Position numbers and translations under genes: made by a program
Origin: an uncultured Caldilineaceae bacterium
GTDB taxonomy: Bacteria > Chloroflexota > Anaerolineae > Caldilineales > Caldilineaceae
Reading direction: 5' to 3'
DNA: 64,000 bases
Assembly: GCA_951813625.1 (NCBI GenBank)
Contig: CATOTS010000036.1
Coordinates: forward strand, 1-64,000
In this document: one piece after another, positions 17,561 through 26,881 of the stretch
How the letters are laid out: every line of letters starts with the position of its first letter
Numbering within the stretch: position 1 is the stretch's first letter
Notes under the pieces: generated by a model
Told to the model about the DNA's origin: nothing
The model's input: the letters and a program-made list of their open reading frames with translations, nothing else
Database searches by the model: none

Positions 17561-17831
17561 GCGACAGACGCCTTAGCGTTGGTTCACTTCTGTCCTGAAG
17601 TGACTGGGTGTAATCGTGTAACGCGGCACCGTTAGGGCTCGGCAATTCAGGCGAAGCGATCGCAGGGATTTACGACGACAAGTGGGCACAAAAAATGTGG
17701 TGTCGCTTTAGGGAGGGCGTGTTTGTGTGTGCTATACTCGAAAATGGCGCGCGCTCCCCTGGTGATGGTTCGATAGTCGTTTCGGCAGCGCGCCTGCTTT
17801 GCGGTGAGCGGACGCGCATCAGAGCTGCGGG
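17561..17831. other. Non-coding gap between hicAB and the next gene
   Basis: No gene seen. A 7-bp stem, TCACTTC/GAAGTGA with a 6-nt loop (17584-17603), has no U-run on either strand. TGCTATACT at 17730-17738 is a possible extended -10 for the plus-strand gene starting at 17832, giving a leader of about 85 nt. Confidence 0.45.
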
Positions 17832-18371
17832 ATGAATGAGGTGCTCGGACTTGCTGACCCGAACACGCTGGCCCGGGTCGTTGGCGTCATCTGTTTTGCG
17901 GTCGGCGCGTGGCTGGGAAGCTGGTTCCCGGACATTGACAGGATAGCAGTTCTGCGTCTGCGCCACAGGTCGACGGTCACGCACGGCTGCGCGGCGCCGG
18001 CGCTGACGTTTGTTGCGGCGCGTGCGACCGGGAGCGAGTGGGCCGGTTGGGTCGCGGCCGGCTTTGCGGCCGGGGTGGGGCTGCACCTGGCGTTCGATCT
18101 CTTTCCGGGGAAGTGGCGCGGGTTCGCGCTGGTCGACGTGCCCAGGTTGGGCCGCTGCACCAAGGCTGTGTCGGTCGTCTGGCTGTTCGCCAACGTGTTT
18201 ATGTGCACGGGGCTGGCTGTCTGGACAGTTCCGGCGCCTAATATAGTCAGTTTCACAGCATGCCTTGCAGTTGTGGGGGCTCTCTATCTTTATGGGGTAT
18301 TGAAGAAGAGGGAGCATTTCGCCGCCGGGCCGCTGCTGACGCTATTGTCGTTGGGCGCGGACGCGCTTTGA
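17832..18371 (+). CDS. YdjM/DUF457-like membrane-bound predicted hydrolase
   Basis: 179 residues with four to five hydrophobic helices. Three short motifs match the pattern of the YdjM/DUF457 family: SWFPDIDR (about 30-37), RHRSTVTHG (44-52) and GLHLAFDLFP (about 80-89). In that family the Asp and His residues are thought to bind metal at the membrane. The biochemical activity is unproven across the family. It is transcribed alone, 43 bp upstream of trigger factor. Confidence 0.6.
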   Translation: MNEVLGLADPNTLARVVGVICFAVGAWLGSWFPDIDRIAVLRLRHRSTVTHGCAAPALTFVAARATGSEWAGWVAAGFAAGVGLHLAFDLFPGKWRGFALVDVPRLGRCTKAVSVVWLFANVFMCTGLAVWTVPAPNIVSFTACLAVVGALYLYGVLKKREHFAAGPLLTLLSLGADAL

Positions 18372-18414
18372 CCAGTGGGAAGAGCGGTAAGTCAGAAATA
18401 AGAGGTAGGGAAAG

Positions 18415-19914
18415 ATGACACTGACCGTGAATACAAAGCCACTAGAGAGTCGGCAGCTTGCGATGACGATTGAAGTCGCCGAAGAACGGATCGACCAGGA
18501 GATGCGGAAAGCGGCGCGCAAGATCGCCGGGCAGGTCCGCATTCCGGGATTTCGCAAGGGTCGGGTTCCCTTTCACATTCTGCTTCAATTTGTGGGCCGG
18601 GAGGCGATCATTGGCGAGTTTGTCGACGATTTGGGGCAAGAGGTCTACAAAGAAGCGATTGAGCAGGAGGGACTGGAGCCTTACTTCGTGGGCAGTCTCG
18701 ATGATGTGGACATGGAAGAGACGGTGCGATTTCACCTGACCGTGCCGCTGTCGCCGGAGGTCAAGCTGGGCGAGTATCGCAGCCTGCGGGTGGAGGAGGA
18801 AGAGGTTGAGGCGGATGAGGAAGCGGTCCAGCAGCGCATTCAGTCGATTCTGGAGCAGAATTCCGACTACGTCGAGGTCGACCGCCCCAGCCAGTACGGT
18901 GATCTAATGACGATCGACGTGCGCGGCGTGGTTTTGGACGCGGCGGGCAACGAGACCGACACGGTCGTTTTCGATGAGGAGGACTGGGACGTAACGCCGG
19001 ACGAGGAGAACCCGATGGAGCCTGCCGGACTGGACGTGGCGCTGCAGGGGCTGTCTGCCGGCGAGGAGAAGAGCTTTGAACTTGCGTGGCCGGAGGACAG
19101 CCCAAGTATGTACGCCGGCAGCACGGTGCGATTCGGAGTCAAGGTCCACAAAATTCAGTCCTACGAAGCGCCGCCTGAGATGACGGATGAGATTGCGCAG
19201 AACGTTGGCCCGGACTTTGAGACCGCGGCCGATCTTCTTGAAAGTATCCGAGTGACGGTTACTGAGGAGGCGCAGCAAAGGGCCGCAAACGAATTCACGC
19301 AAAAGGTGCTCGAGGGTCTGGTTGGGATGAGCGAGATCGAATATCCGCCGGTGGCTGTGGAGTTGGAGATCGACCGGCTTGTTCGAAATTTTGATATGCA
19401 GGTACGTCAAATGGGGCTGCAGGGGATGGAGCAGTTCCTCGAGATGACGAATCAGACGATTGAAGAGTATCGTGAATCGCTGCGCGAGCGCGCCGAGGTC
19501 TCGTTGCGCAGCGAGCTTGCGTTGGGAGAGTTCGCGCAGAGCGAGAGTCTTGAGGTCAGCGATGAAGAGTTTGAAGAGCACATAGGCAACGTGGCTGGTC
19601 CTCTGCCGGAGGGCGCCGACGAAGAGACTGTACAGGCGCACGCCGACATGCTGGAGATGATGCGGGGCGAAAACAGCCGTCCGATGCTCGACAGCGATAT
19701 TCTGAAGGGCAAGTCGATCGCGATGCTGCTGTCGATCGCACGGGGGGAGGAGGTCCCGCAGGCGGCGGCAGTAGAAGCGGCAGATGATGAAGCGGCAGAT
19801 GATGAAGCGGCCGAGGCGGACGGGTCCGACAGTGATGAGCAGCCGCCCGAATCGGTCGATGCAGAAGAGGATGCTAGCGAGGCCGAGGGGGAAGAAGAGG
19901 CAGCCGACAGTTGA
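18415..19914 (+). CDS. tig: Trigger factor (ribosome-associated chaperone and prolyl isomerase)
   Basis: 499 residues. The N-terminal domain has the ribosome-docking signature PGFRKGRVP (about 42-50). A central FKBP-type prolyl isomerase domain (GDLMTIDVRG onward) and a helical C-terminal chaperone domain follow. The last 55 residues form a very acidic tail with repeated EAADDEAADDEA and SEAEGEEE units, longer than in E. coli trigger factor. It binds nascent chains at the exit tunnel. The ATG has AGAGGTAGGGA upstream. It lies ahead of clpP and clpX, the classical tig-clpP-clpX order. Confidence 0.95.
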   Translation: MTLTVNTKPLESRQLAMTIEVAEERIDQEMRKAARKIAGQVRIPGFRKGRVPFHILLQFVGREAIIGEFVDDLGQEVYKEAIEQEGLEPYFVGSLDDVDMEETVRFHLTVPLSPEVKLGEYRSLRVEEEEVEADEEAVQQRIQSILEQNSDYVEVDRPSQYGDLMTIDVRGVVLDAAGNETDTVVFDEEDWDVTPDEENPMEPAGLDVALQGLSAGEEKSFELAWPEDSPSMYAGSTVRFGVKVHKIQSYEAPPEMTDEIAQNVGPDFETAADLLESIRVTVTEEAQQRAANEFTQKVLEGLVGMSEIEYPPVAVELEIDRLVRNFDMQVRQMGLQGMEQFLEMTNQTIEEYRESLRERAEVSLRSELALGEFAQSESLEVSDEEFEEHIGNVAGPLPEGADEETVQAHADMLEMMRGENSRPMLDSDILKGKSIAMLLSIARGEEVPQAAAVEAADDEAADDEAAEADGSDSDEQPPESVDAEEDASEAEGEEEAADS

Positions 19915-20087
19915 CGTTGGCGAATACAGGAGAGAAGTGGGCGAAACGGGCGGATCCTACATTCCCGTGCGGGCGCATCGTATAGGTTTGGAAATGGAGC
20001 GGCCGGCGAGCGGGTGGAGACGCGGTGCGGTCGACTTGAGTCGAGGAAAAGAGTTTCGTCAACATGAACCGCAACAGGGAGATTCAG

Positions 20088-20864
20088 ATGTTTCCTTTGC
20101 TGAACAACGAGATTTCGGCGCAAGATCCTCAGTCTGACGGCCGTCCCGGACCGGCGGGTGGTATGGCGCCATCGAACATCATTCCGATGGTGATTGAGAA
20201 CACGGGGCGCGGCGAGCGGGCCTACGACATCTACAGTCTTCTGCTGAAGGAGCGCATTATCTTTCTCGGCATGCCGCTGTCTGACCAGGTGGCAAATCTG
20301 ATCGTTGCGCAGCTCCTTTACCTGAATTCAGAGGACCCGAATCAGCCTATTCAGATGTATATCAACAGCCCGGGTGGCCTGATCTACGCCGGAATGGCGA
20401 TCTATGACACGATGAAGATGATTCCGGCGCCGGTGCACACTGTCGCTGTCGGGGTGACGGCGAGCATGGGCACGGTGTTGCTGTGTTCGGGCGCAAAGGG
20501 CAAGCGATACGCGTTGCCGCACGCGACGATTCATATGCATCCGGCGGGCGGAGGCGCACAGGGCTATACCGAGGACGTGCGCATTGCGCTGCGTGAGCAG
20601 GAGCGGCTGCAGACACAGCTCTTCCACATCGTGGCGCAGCAGACGGGTAAAGTCTGGCAGGAGATCGAGGAGATGTTCCAGCGCGACCGCTGGATGAATG
20701 CAATCGAAGCGAAAGAGTATGGGCTGGTGGACGACGTGCTCGGCGACAGCAGCGACATCGTTTCGGTCGTGGATGGTCAGCTGAAGGTGCCGAACCAGAA
20801 CGGGACGGAAGCAGTTGCGGAGGAGGCCGGCGGGGACGGCGACGGGACCGAGAAAGAGGAGTGA
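20088..20864 (+). CDS. clpP: ATP-dependent Clp protease proteolytic subunit
   Basis: 258 residues. The serine protease core has Ser126 in VTASMGTVLL, His149 in ATIHMHP and the Asp of QRDRWMNAIEAKEYGLVD. This subunit forms the tetradecameric barrel fed by ClpX. ATG 20088 is preferred over the upstream ATG at 20064 because AGGGAG lies six bases before it. The first 25 residues are probably a propeptide or disordered leader before IIPMVIENTGRGERAYDI. The C terminus carries an acidic Gly/Asp/Glu tail. It is 173 bp after tig and 120 bp before clpX. Confidence 0.95.
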   Translation: MFPLLNNEISAQDPQSDGRPGPAGGMAPSNIIPMVIENTGRGERAYDIYSLLLKERIIFLGMPLSDQVANLIVAQLLYLNSEDPNQPIQMYINSPGGLIYAGMAIYDTMKMIPAPVHTVAVGVTASMGTVLLCSGAKGKRYALPHATIHMHPAGGGAQGYTEDVRIALREQERLQTQLFHIVAQQTGKVWQEIEEMFQRDRWMNAIEAKEYGLVDDVLGDSSDIVSVVDGQLKVPNQNGTEAVAEEAGGDGDGTEKEE

Positions 20865-20984
20865 GCGGCCAGGCATCCCGCAACAGGCTGCGGGGCCTCG
20901 CGGCGGGAGAACGGGTCGGAGTCTCTTTGGCGATTCTGAGCCGGCCCGCCAGAACGCAGGACGCTGACTGAATCTGGAGTGGCA

Positions 20985-22487
20985 ATGAGCGCATGCTCCT
21001 TTTGCGGCAGAGAGGAATCTGAAGTCGGGCGCCTGATCGCCGGCGATGACGGCGTCCATATCTGCGATGAATGTATCCGTCTCGGGGTTGAAATCCTGGA
21101 CGAAGAAGGGCTGGGCCAGGAGGGCGCGGCGGCCGGTTCGGCGGGCGCAAGGCCCAAGCGCGTACCAAGCCCGCGCGAGATCGTGTCGCACCTGAACCAG
21201 TTTGTAATCGGGCAGGAACGGGCGAAAAAAGTTCTGTCGGTCGCGGTTTACAATCACTATAAGCGGGTTTTTGGCAGCGGCGCATCGGGCCGCGGGCAGC
21301 AGGGAGAGCCGCATCCGGAGCCAGGTAACGGCGCTGCGCAAGAGGTCGCCGGCGAACTGAGTCTTGCGATCCAGAGCGGGGAAGCGGCGAACGGTGAAGA
21401 AGAGCAGGTCGAGCTGGCCAAGAGCAACGTGCTGTTGATCGGCCCGACCGGCAGCGGCAAGACGCTGATGGCGCAGATGCTGGCCAAGCTGTTGGATGTG
21501 CCGTTTACAATTGCAGACGCCACCAGTCTGACCGAGGCCGGGTATGTGGGTGAGGACGTGGAGAGCGTGCTGGTTGGGCTGTTGCAAGCGGCTGACTGGG
21601 ATGCGGACCGCGCCGCGTTCGGGATCGTCTACCTCGACGAGATCGACAAGATTGCGCGCAAGGCGGGCGACAACCCGAGTATCACGCGCGACGTCAGCGG
21701 GGAGGGCGTGCAACAGGCGTTGCTGAAAATCGTCGAGGGTACGACGGTCAATGTACCGCCCAGCGCAGGGCGCAAACATCCGCAGCAGGAGTTCGTTCCG
21801 CTGGATACGCGCAACGTGCTTTTCATCCTTGGCGGGGCATTTGTCGGCATGGCGGAGATGGTGCGCAGGCGGCTGCGGCGGCGGGCCGGGCTGGGTTTTG
21901 TGGCCGACGAATCGGCACAGGACCTGTCGCTGCGCGTAGTCGAGGATGAGAGAGTCGATGAGTCGCCCTTGCCGGAGGGGCTCAGCCAGCGGCAGCGGGA
22001 GCTGAAGATTCGCGGCCTGGAGAAGGAGGGGCGGGACGAGAGCCGGCTGTTCCAATTGGTGATGCCGGATGACCTGCTCAACTACGGGCTGATACCGGAG
22101 TTTGTGGGGCGGGTGCCGGTCGTGGTCAGTCTTGAAGCGTTGGACCGGGAGGCGCTCGTCGAGATCCTGACGCGGCCGAAGAACAGCATTGTGCGCCAGT
22201 TCCAACGCTTGTTCGCAATGGATGACGTGCGGTTGGAGTTTGAGTCGGAGTCGCTGGCCGCGGCGGCAACTGAAGCGTTTTTGCGGCGTACGGGCGCAAG
22301 AGGACTGCGGTCGATCGTCGAAGAGGCGCTGCTGGACGTGATGTACGAAATTCCCGGCCGCGAAGAGATCGGGCGTTGCCTTGTGCGGCGGGACGTATTC
22401 GAAGAGGGGGCGATGCCCCGGCTTTACAATCGCCAGGGTCAGCAGGTTCGGCTCAATATGGAAGAGGCGCTCGACGCGGCGGCCTGA
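20985..22487 (+). CDS. clpX: ATP-dependent Clp protease ATP-binding subunit ClpX
   Basis: 500 residues, about 75 more than E. coli ClpX. An N-terminal zinc finger uses Cys4, Cys7, Cys27 and Cys30. The AAA+ module has Walker A GPTGSGKT, pore loop GYVGEDVE, Walker B IVYLDEIDK and sensor-2 GARGLRS. The extra length is in two places: an acidic, Gly-rich insert between YNHYKRVF and the Walker A strand (about 35 residues longer), and a charged insert after GLGF before LIPEFVGR (about 34 residues longer). ClpX unfolds tagged proteins for ClpP. ATG 20985 has CTGGAG six bases upstream and is preferred to the GTG at 20979. Confidence 0.96.
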   Translation: MSACSFCGREESEVGRLIAGDDGVHICDECIRLGVEILDEEGLGQEGAAAGSAGARPKRVPSPREIVSHLNQFVIGQERAKKVLSVAVYNHYKRVFGSGASGRGQQGEPHPEPGNGAAQEVAGELSLAIQSGEAANGEEEQVELAKSNVLLIGPTGSGKTLMAQMLAKLLDVPFTIADATSLTEAGYVGEDVESVLVGLLQAADWDADRAAFGIVYLDEIDKIARKAGDNPSITRDVSGEGVQQALLKIVEGTTVNVPPSAGRKHPQQEFVPLDTRNVLFILGGAFVGMAEMVRRRLRRRAGLGFVADESAQDLSLRVVEDERVDESPLPEGLSQRQRELKIRGLEKEGRDESRLFQLVMPDDLLNYGLIPEFVGRVPVVVSLEALDREALVEILTRPKNSIVRQFQRLFAMDDVRLEFESESLAAAATEAFLRRTGARGLRSIVEEALLDVMYEIPGREEIGRCLVRRDVFEEGAMPRLYNRQGQQVRLNMEEALDAAA

Positions 22488-22594
22488 GCGCTACCTCGCA
22501 CTTTCGGCGTCGGGCGACCGGCGCGGCGGTACAGCATCCACCCATTACAAGACTTCGCATAGTAAATGGAAGGCGGGCAGTATTGTGCTGATGC

Positions 22595-23695
22595 CTAGCT
22601 CTGCGTCCGCGCGCGCAGGGCGTCAGCAAGCTTGCGGTCGGGGACGGCGAAGGGGAGCAGTTCGGCTTCAGCGAGTGTTGTCCAACGCCAGTCCGGGTAG
22701 CCGACGGCGCGGGGTGCTCCGCGGCAGATGCGGGCATGGAAGGCGTGCAGGGTCATGTGGAAGTGGGTGAAGGTGTGCTCAACAGTGGTCAGCGGCTCAG
22801 TGACGGCGATGGCGAGGCCGAGCTTTTGGCAAACGGAGCGTCGCAGGCAGGCATGCAGGTTCTCGTCATCAGGCCCGCACCTGGCGCCCGGGAGCGACCA
22901 CAGGCCGCCGAGCAGCCCGTCATCGGGACGCCGGGCGATCAAGAACGGGGAGTTGTCGGGCGCGCCCTGCCAGATGACGGCCGCGGTGAAGTCGTAGTGG
23001 GGGGTTCGTTTGCGCGGCGCGCGAACGGGACGCGAGTCTTGTACGCCGCGCGTGTGGGCCATGCAGCTGGACTGCAGCGGGCAGTCCCGGCAGAGAGGGT
23101 TTCGCGGCCGGCACAGGAGCGCTCCCAGCTCCATCAACGCCTCGTTGAGTGCTGCGGGCTGCGGGGCGGCTGCCTCCAGGTTGCTGGCCAGGGACGCGAT
23201 CCTCTTCTGGGCAGCCGGCGAGTCGATGCGGTCGTCGATGTCCCACAGGCGGCTGAAGACGCGTCGAACGTTGCCGTCGATTGCCGGCTCGGGCAAGCCG
23301 TAGGCCAGGCTGAGGATTGCGCCGGCAGTGTATTCGCCTATGCCGGGCAGCCGCAGAAGCTCGCGGCGGGTGCGGGGCAGCTCGCCGGCGTGCTCGCGCA
23401 CGAGGATTTGGGCGGTCTTGTGCAGATTTCGGGCGCGGCTGTAGTAGCCCAACCCCTCCCACAGCTTGAGGACCTCCTGCTGGTCAGCTTCGGCCAGACT
23501 TTCCAATCTGGGGAAGCGCGCCATCCAGCGGTTGAAATAGTCGACGACAACGGCCAGTTGCGTCTGCTGGGCCATCGTTTCGCTGACCCAGACTGAGTAG
23601 GGGTCGCGGGCGCCGGGCGGGGCATCGCGCCAGGGCAGTGCGCGCTGTTGGCGTGCGTGCCAGGCGGTCAGGAGGTCGGCGATGAGGTGGTACAT
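22595..23695 (-). CDS. mutY: A/G-specific adenine glycosylase MutY
   Basis: 366 residues. It removes adenine mispaired with 8-oxoguanine. The helix-hairpin-helix is LPGIGEYTAGAI, followed by the catalytic Asp in PAIDGNVRRV; the catalytic Glu lies in VWVSETMAQQTQ. The 4Fe-4S loop is CRPRNPLCRDCPLQSSC (C-X6-C-X2-C-X5-C). The C-terminal NUDIX-like 8-oxoG recognition domain (PFLIARRPDDGLLGGLWSLPG) is complete. It is the last gene of the minus-strand peptidase operon, starting 16 bp after the third M42 gene. The operon association with peptidases has no obvious functional reason. Confidence 0.95.
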   Translation of the reverse strand: MYHLIADLLTAWHARQQRALPWRDAPPGARDPYSVWVSETMAQQTQLAVVVDYFNRWMARFPRLESLAEADQQEVLKLWEGLGYYSRARNLHKTAQILVREHAGELPRTRRELLRLPGIGEYTAGAILSLAYGLPEPAIDGNVRRVFSRLWDIDDRIDSPAAQKRIASLASNLEAAAPQPAALNEALMELGALLCRPRNPLCRDCPLQSSCMAHTRGVQDSRPVRAPRKRTPHYDFTAAVIWQGAPDNSPFLIARRPDDGLLGGLWSLPGARCGPDDENLHACLRRSVCQKLGLAIAVTEPLTTVEHTFTHFHMTLHAFHARICRGAPRAVGYPDWRWTTLAEAELLPFAVPDRKLADALRARTQS

Positions 23696-23710
23696 CCCAT
23701 CCAGGATCGG

Positions 23711-24775
23711 CTATGGGTTGCTGTCGGCGGATGCAATGCTGGCAGGATCGAGCGTTTGGCCGCCGATATCTGCCAGGATGGGGGGGTCGTCGCCGAGCAG
23801 GTGGACGAGCAGGCTGACCGCGTTGCGGGCGTCGTTGTAGTCGGCAACCTGCGACGGCGTGTGAATGTAGCGGCAAGGGATGGAGATGGTACCGGCGGGG
23901 ACGCCGCCGCGGCTGATCTGGACAGCGGACGCATCGGTCGAGCCGAACTCGAGGACTTCCAGCTGGTGGGGGATATCGTGGTTCTGCGCGGTGTCTTCGA
24001 GCCAGCGGCGCACGGTGGGATGGGCGATCATGCGGCGGTCCATGATCTTTATGGCGGGGCCTTTGCCAAGCGCCACTTCCATCGGCGTCGCCTGCGGGAA
24101 GTCGCCGGTGGCGGTCACGTCGATTGCCAGCACGACTTCGGGGTCCAGTCCGTAGCCGGCGGTGGTTGCGCCGCGGGCGCCGACCTCCTCCTGCACGGTA
24201 AAGACGGCCAGAATTTCGTGCGGTGTACTTTCAAGCTCGCGCAGAGCCTGGACCAGGATTGCGCAGCCGATGCGATCATCGAGATTGGGCGCGAACAGGC
24301 GGTCGCCGACTGCGCCGAAGGCGCTGCGGAAGACGGCCGTATCGCCGACCTGGACGCGTGCGTCCTCTTTGCCGCTGGCGCCGACGTCGAGGAACAGCTT
24401 TTGCGCGGTGGGGCGTTCGCGGGCGAGAGGGGAGCCCTCCATGCCGAACGCGCCCTCGACGCCGTTGGCGAAGTGGACGCGACTGCCGATGAGCGCATTG
24501 GTCAGCACGCCGCCGAGGGTTGTGAAGCGGCAGAATCCCTGGGCGTCGACGTGGGTAACCATGACGCCGATTTCGTCCATGTGGGCGGCGAGCATTATCC
24601 GCTTGCCGTTGGGAGAGGCCGCGGCGGGCCCCTTGCGCGCGACCAGGTTGCCGAATTTGTCGGTCTGTATCGAGTCGACAATGCCGTCCAGCAGACGGCT
24701 GATGGCCTCACGGACACGTTCTTCGTTGCCGGTTGGCCCATAGATCGAGCACAACTCTTCGATCAGCGTTCTCAT
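23711..24775 (-). CDS. M42-family metallo-aminopeptidase, third of three
   Basis: 354 residues. M42 (glutamyl aminopeptidase/TET) proteins trim N-terminal residues from peptides and typically form tetrahedral shells. The binuclear metal ligands are visible: AAHMDEIG, LDDRIGCA, QEEVGARGA, AIDVT and RYIHTP. The start at 24775 (MRTLIEELCSIYG) is preferred: it gives an ATGA-type 4-bp overlap with the upstream paralogue and the usual N terminus, although the frame stays open further upstream. It belongs to a tandem of three paralogues. Confidence 0.9.
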   Translation of the reverse strand: MRTLIEELCSIYGPTGNEERVREAISRLLDGIVDSIQTDKFGNLVARKGPAAASPNGKRIMLAAHMDEIGVMVTHVDAQGFCRFTTLGGVLTNALIGSRVHFANGVEGAFGMEGSPLARERPTAQKLFLDVGASGKEDARVQVGDTAVFRSAFGAVGDRLFAPNLDDRIGCAILVQALRELESTPHEILAVFTVQEEVGARGATTAGYGLDPEVVLAIDVTATGDFPQATPMEVALGKGPAIKIMDRRMIAHPTVRRWLEDTAQNHDIPHQLEVLEFGSTDASAVQISRGGVPAGTISIPCRYIHTPSQVADYNDARNAVSLLVHLLGDDPPILADIGGQTLDPASIASADSNP

Positions 24776-25794
24776 TTCTCGCTCCCAGCGGCCTCCAATG
24801 GCCGCGCCAAGGAACCGGCGAGGACATGTCTCATCAATGCGATCGTATTCTCTACATCGGCTGGGTCCATCAGCGCGGCGGGCGTGTGGATGTAGCGGCA
24901 GGGGACTGCTACGGCCACGGACGGCACGCCTGAACGGGCGAGATGGATGGCGCCGACATCGGTGCCGCCGACCCCGGGCTGCTTGATCTGAAAGGGGATA
25001 TTGCGCGCGTCCGCGGTCTCGGTCAGGATGCGCACCAGCCGGCGGTCGGCGTGGGCGCTGCGATCCATGACCGAGATGGCGGGGCCCTTGCCGAGTTCGG
25101 TTGTCGGGCTGACGTCTTCCTGGCGGGGCAGGTCGTCGGCGACGGTGCCCTCCAGGGCGACGGCGACATCCGGTTCGACCGCGTAGGCGGCGACGCGCGC
25201 GCCGCGCAGGCCGATCTCCTCCTGGACGGTGAAGGCGCCCACGAGTTCGCAGGCAAAGTCCTCCTGCAGGAGTTGGGCCAGGATGTAGCAGCCGACTCGG
25301 TCGTCGAAGGCCTTGCCCTTGAGCAGCCGCCCGAACTGTTCGCAATCGCTTTCGAAGGTGATCATATCGCCCGGCTGGATGCCGCTGGCGCCGCCGGTGT
25401 CGATCAGCAGATCGGCGATCGGCGTGACGCGACCGCCGGCGCGGGCGGCGTGCGGCGCGCGCATGATGACACCGGGGAGGGCCTCGGCGCCGATACGGAC
25501 GCGCTTGCCGGGCAGTATGCGGGGGTCGAGCCCGCCGACGCTGCGAAATTTAAGTGTGCCGTCAGAGTTGCAGCGCATGACCATGCCGCCAACTTCGTCC
25601 ATGTGGGCGGCGAGGAGCACGCGTTGACCTGACGAATTCGGTGAACCGCGTTTGCGAGCGATCAGATTGCCGATCGAGTCGACCGCAATCTCGTCCACGT
25701 GCGACGCGAGCTGCTCGCGCAGGATGGCGCGCACTTCCTCCTCCTGGCCGGCGACGCCGCGTGCGCTGGACAGCCTTTCGAGCAGCTCATTCAT
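24772..25794 (-). CDS. M42-family metallo-aminopeptidase, second of three
   Basis: 340 residues from the ATG at 25794 (MNELLERLSSARGVAG). Ligand motifs are AAHMDEVG, KAFDDRVGC, QEEIGLRGA and RYIHTP. The third metal ligand segment reads VALEGT instead of the ALDVT of its neighbours, a Glu-for-Asp variant also known within M42. It overlaps the upstream peptidase by 8 bp and the downstream one by 4 bp, so translation is probably coupled. The three paralogues differ enough to suggest different specificities or a mixed TET particle, which is inference. Confidence 0.9.
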   Translation of the reverse strand: MNELLERLSSARGVAGQEEEVRAILREQLASHVDEIAVDSIGNLIARKRGSPNSSGQRVLLAAHMDEVGGMVMRCNSDGTLKFRSVGGLDPRILPGKRVRIGAEALPGVIMRAPHAARAGGRVTPIADLLIDTGGASGIQPGDMITFESDCEQFGRLLKGKAFDDRVGCYILAQLLQEDFACELVGAFTVQEEIGLRGARVAAYAVEPDVAVALEGTVADDLPRQEDVSPTTELGKGPAISVMDRSAHADRRLVRILTETADARNIPFQIKQPGVGGTDVGAIHLARSGVPSVAVAVPCRYIHTPAALMDPADVENTIALMRHVLAGSLARPLEAAGSEK

Positions 25795-26881
25795 GGCCGC
25801 TGTCCTCATGGTCGAGCGCGAGCGCGGCGCGGTCGTTGGGCAGGTTGCAGACTGTTTCGGCCAGCAGACGGGCGCTGCGCTCGATGTCCTTGAGGGCGAC
25901 CGTTTCGGCGGGCGTGTGCATGTTGCGAACGGGCACGGAGATGAGGGCTGTGGGTATGCCGGACTGGGAGACCTGCATGGCCCAGGCGTCGGTGCCGGAA
26001 TGGCCGGGCAATACCTCGTCGGTGTAGGGGATTTCGTTGCGTTCTGCGCTGTCGACGAGCAGTGTCCGCAGTTTCGGGTGCAGATTGGGGCCGAGGCCGA
26101 TGGCCGGTCCGCTGCCCAGAGGTAGCGACTCCTCGGGGGTGGCGCCGGGCTGTTCGGCGAAGGTCACGTCGAGTGCGATGCCCAGATCGGGCGCAAGGTC
26201 AAAGGCGGCGGTGGTTGCGCCGCGCAGGCCGATCTCCTCCTGCACGGTGATTGCAGCGCATATGTCCCAATGGTGCACGCGGCCCTGCAGGATGCGGAGC
26301 GCGTCCAACAGTACAACGATCGAGACGCGGTTGTCGAGCGCTTTGCCAGTGGCGCGTCCCTTGGCCATTCGTTCGGCGCTGCGGCGGACAGAGACGAAAT
26401 CTCCGACGGCGACGGTCTCGGCGAGTTCGGCGGCGGGCAACCCGACGTCGATGAACAGCTGCTCCTGCGTGAAGGGCTTCTCGCGCTCCTCGCGGGAGAG
26501 GACATGGGGGGGACGGCTGGCGATGAGGCCGGGCAGGTTCTCGCGTGCGTGAACGGTAACCTCCTGGGCGGGCAGGGCGGCAAGATCGACGCCGCCCACG
26601 GTTGCGAAGCGCAGAAAACCGCCGTCCAGCTGGGTAATTATCAGGCCGATTTCGTCCATGTGCGCGGCCAGCATGACCCGCCCAACGGATGGGCTCTTTC
26701 CCTTTTTGAGGGCGACGAGATTGCCAAGTGTGTCGACGCGCAATTCATCGACCAGCGGCGCCAGATGCGCGGCGACGGCGGCGCGGATGTTCTGTTCCTG
26801 GCCGCTGACGCCGGGCGTTTCGCTCAACTCTTTCAGGAGGCTGAAGAGATCTGAATCCGGGGGGCGGGCGTGGTCGGTCAC
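25787..26881 (-). CDS. M42-family metallo-aminopeptidase, first of three
   Basis: 364 residues from a GTG at 26881 (VTDHARPPDSDLFSLLKELSETPGVSG). The GTG shares one base with the TAG stop of the zinc-ribbon gene (TAGTG), good evidence for a coupled start; an open frame continues upstream but lacks family similarity. Metal ligands: AAHMDEIG, KALDNRVS, QEEIGLRGA, ALDVT and RNMHTP. The final motif has Asn-Met instead of Tyr-Ile before the His. It is the first peptidase of the operon. Confidence 0.88.
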   Translation of the reverse strand: MTDHARPPDSDLFSLLKELSETPGVSGQEQNIRAAVAAHLAPLVDELRVDTLGNLVALKKGKSPSVGRVMLAAHMDEIGLIITQLDGGFLRFATVGGVDLAALPAQEVTVHARENLPGLIASRPPHVLSREEREKPFTQEQLFIDVGLPAAELAETVAVGDFVSVRRSAERMAKGRATGKALDNRVSIVVLLDALRILQGRVHHWDICAAITVQEEIGLRGATTAAFDLAPDLGIALDVTFAEQPGATPEESLPLGSGPAIGLGPNLHPKLRTLLVDSAERNEIPYTDEVLPGHSGTDAWAMQVSQSGIPTALISVPVRNMHTPAETVALKDIERSARLLAETVCNLPNDRAALALDHEDSGHE

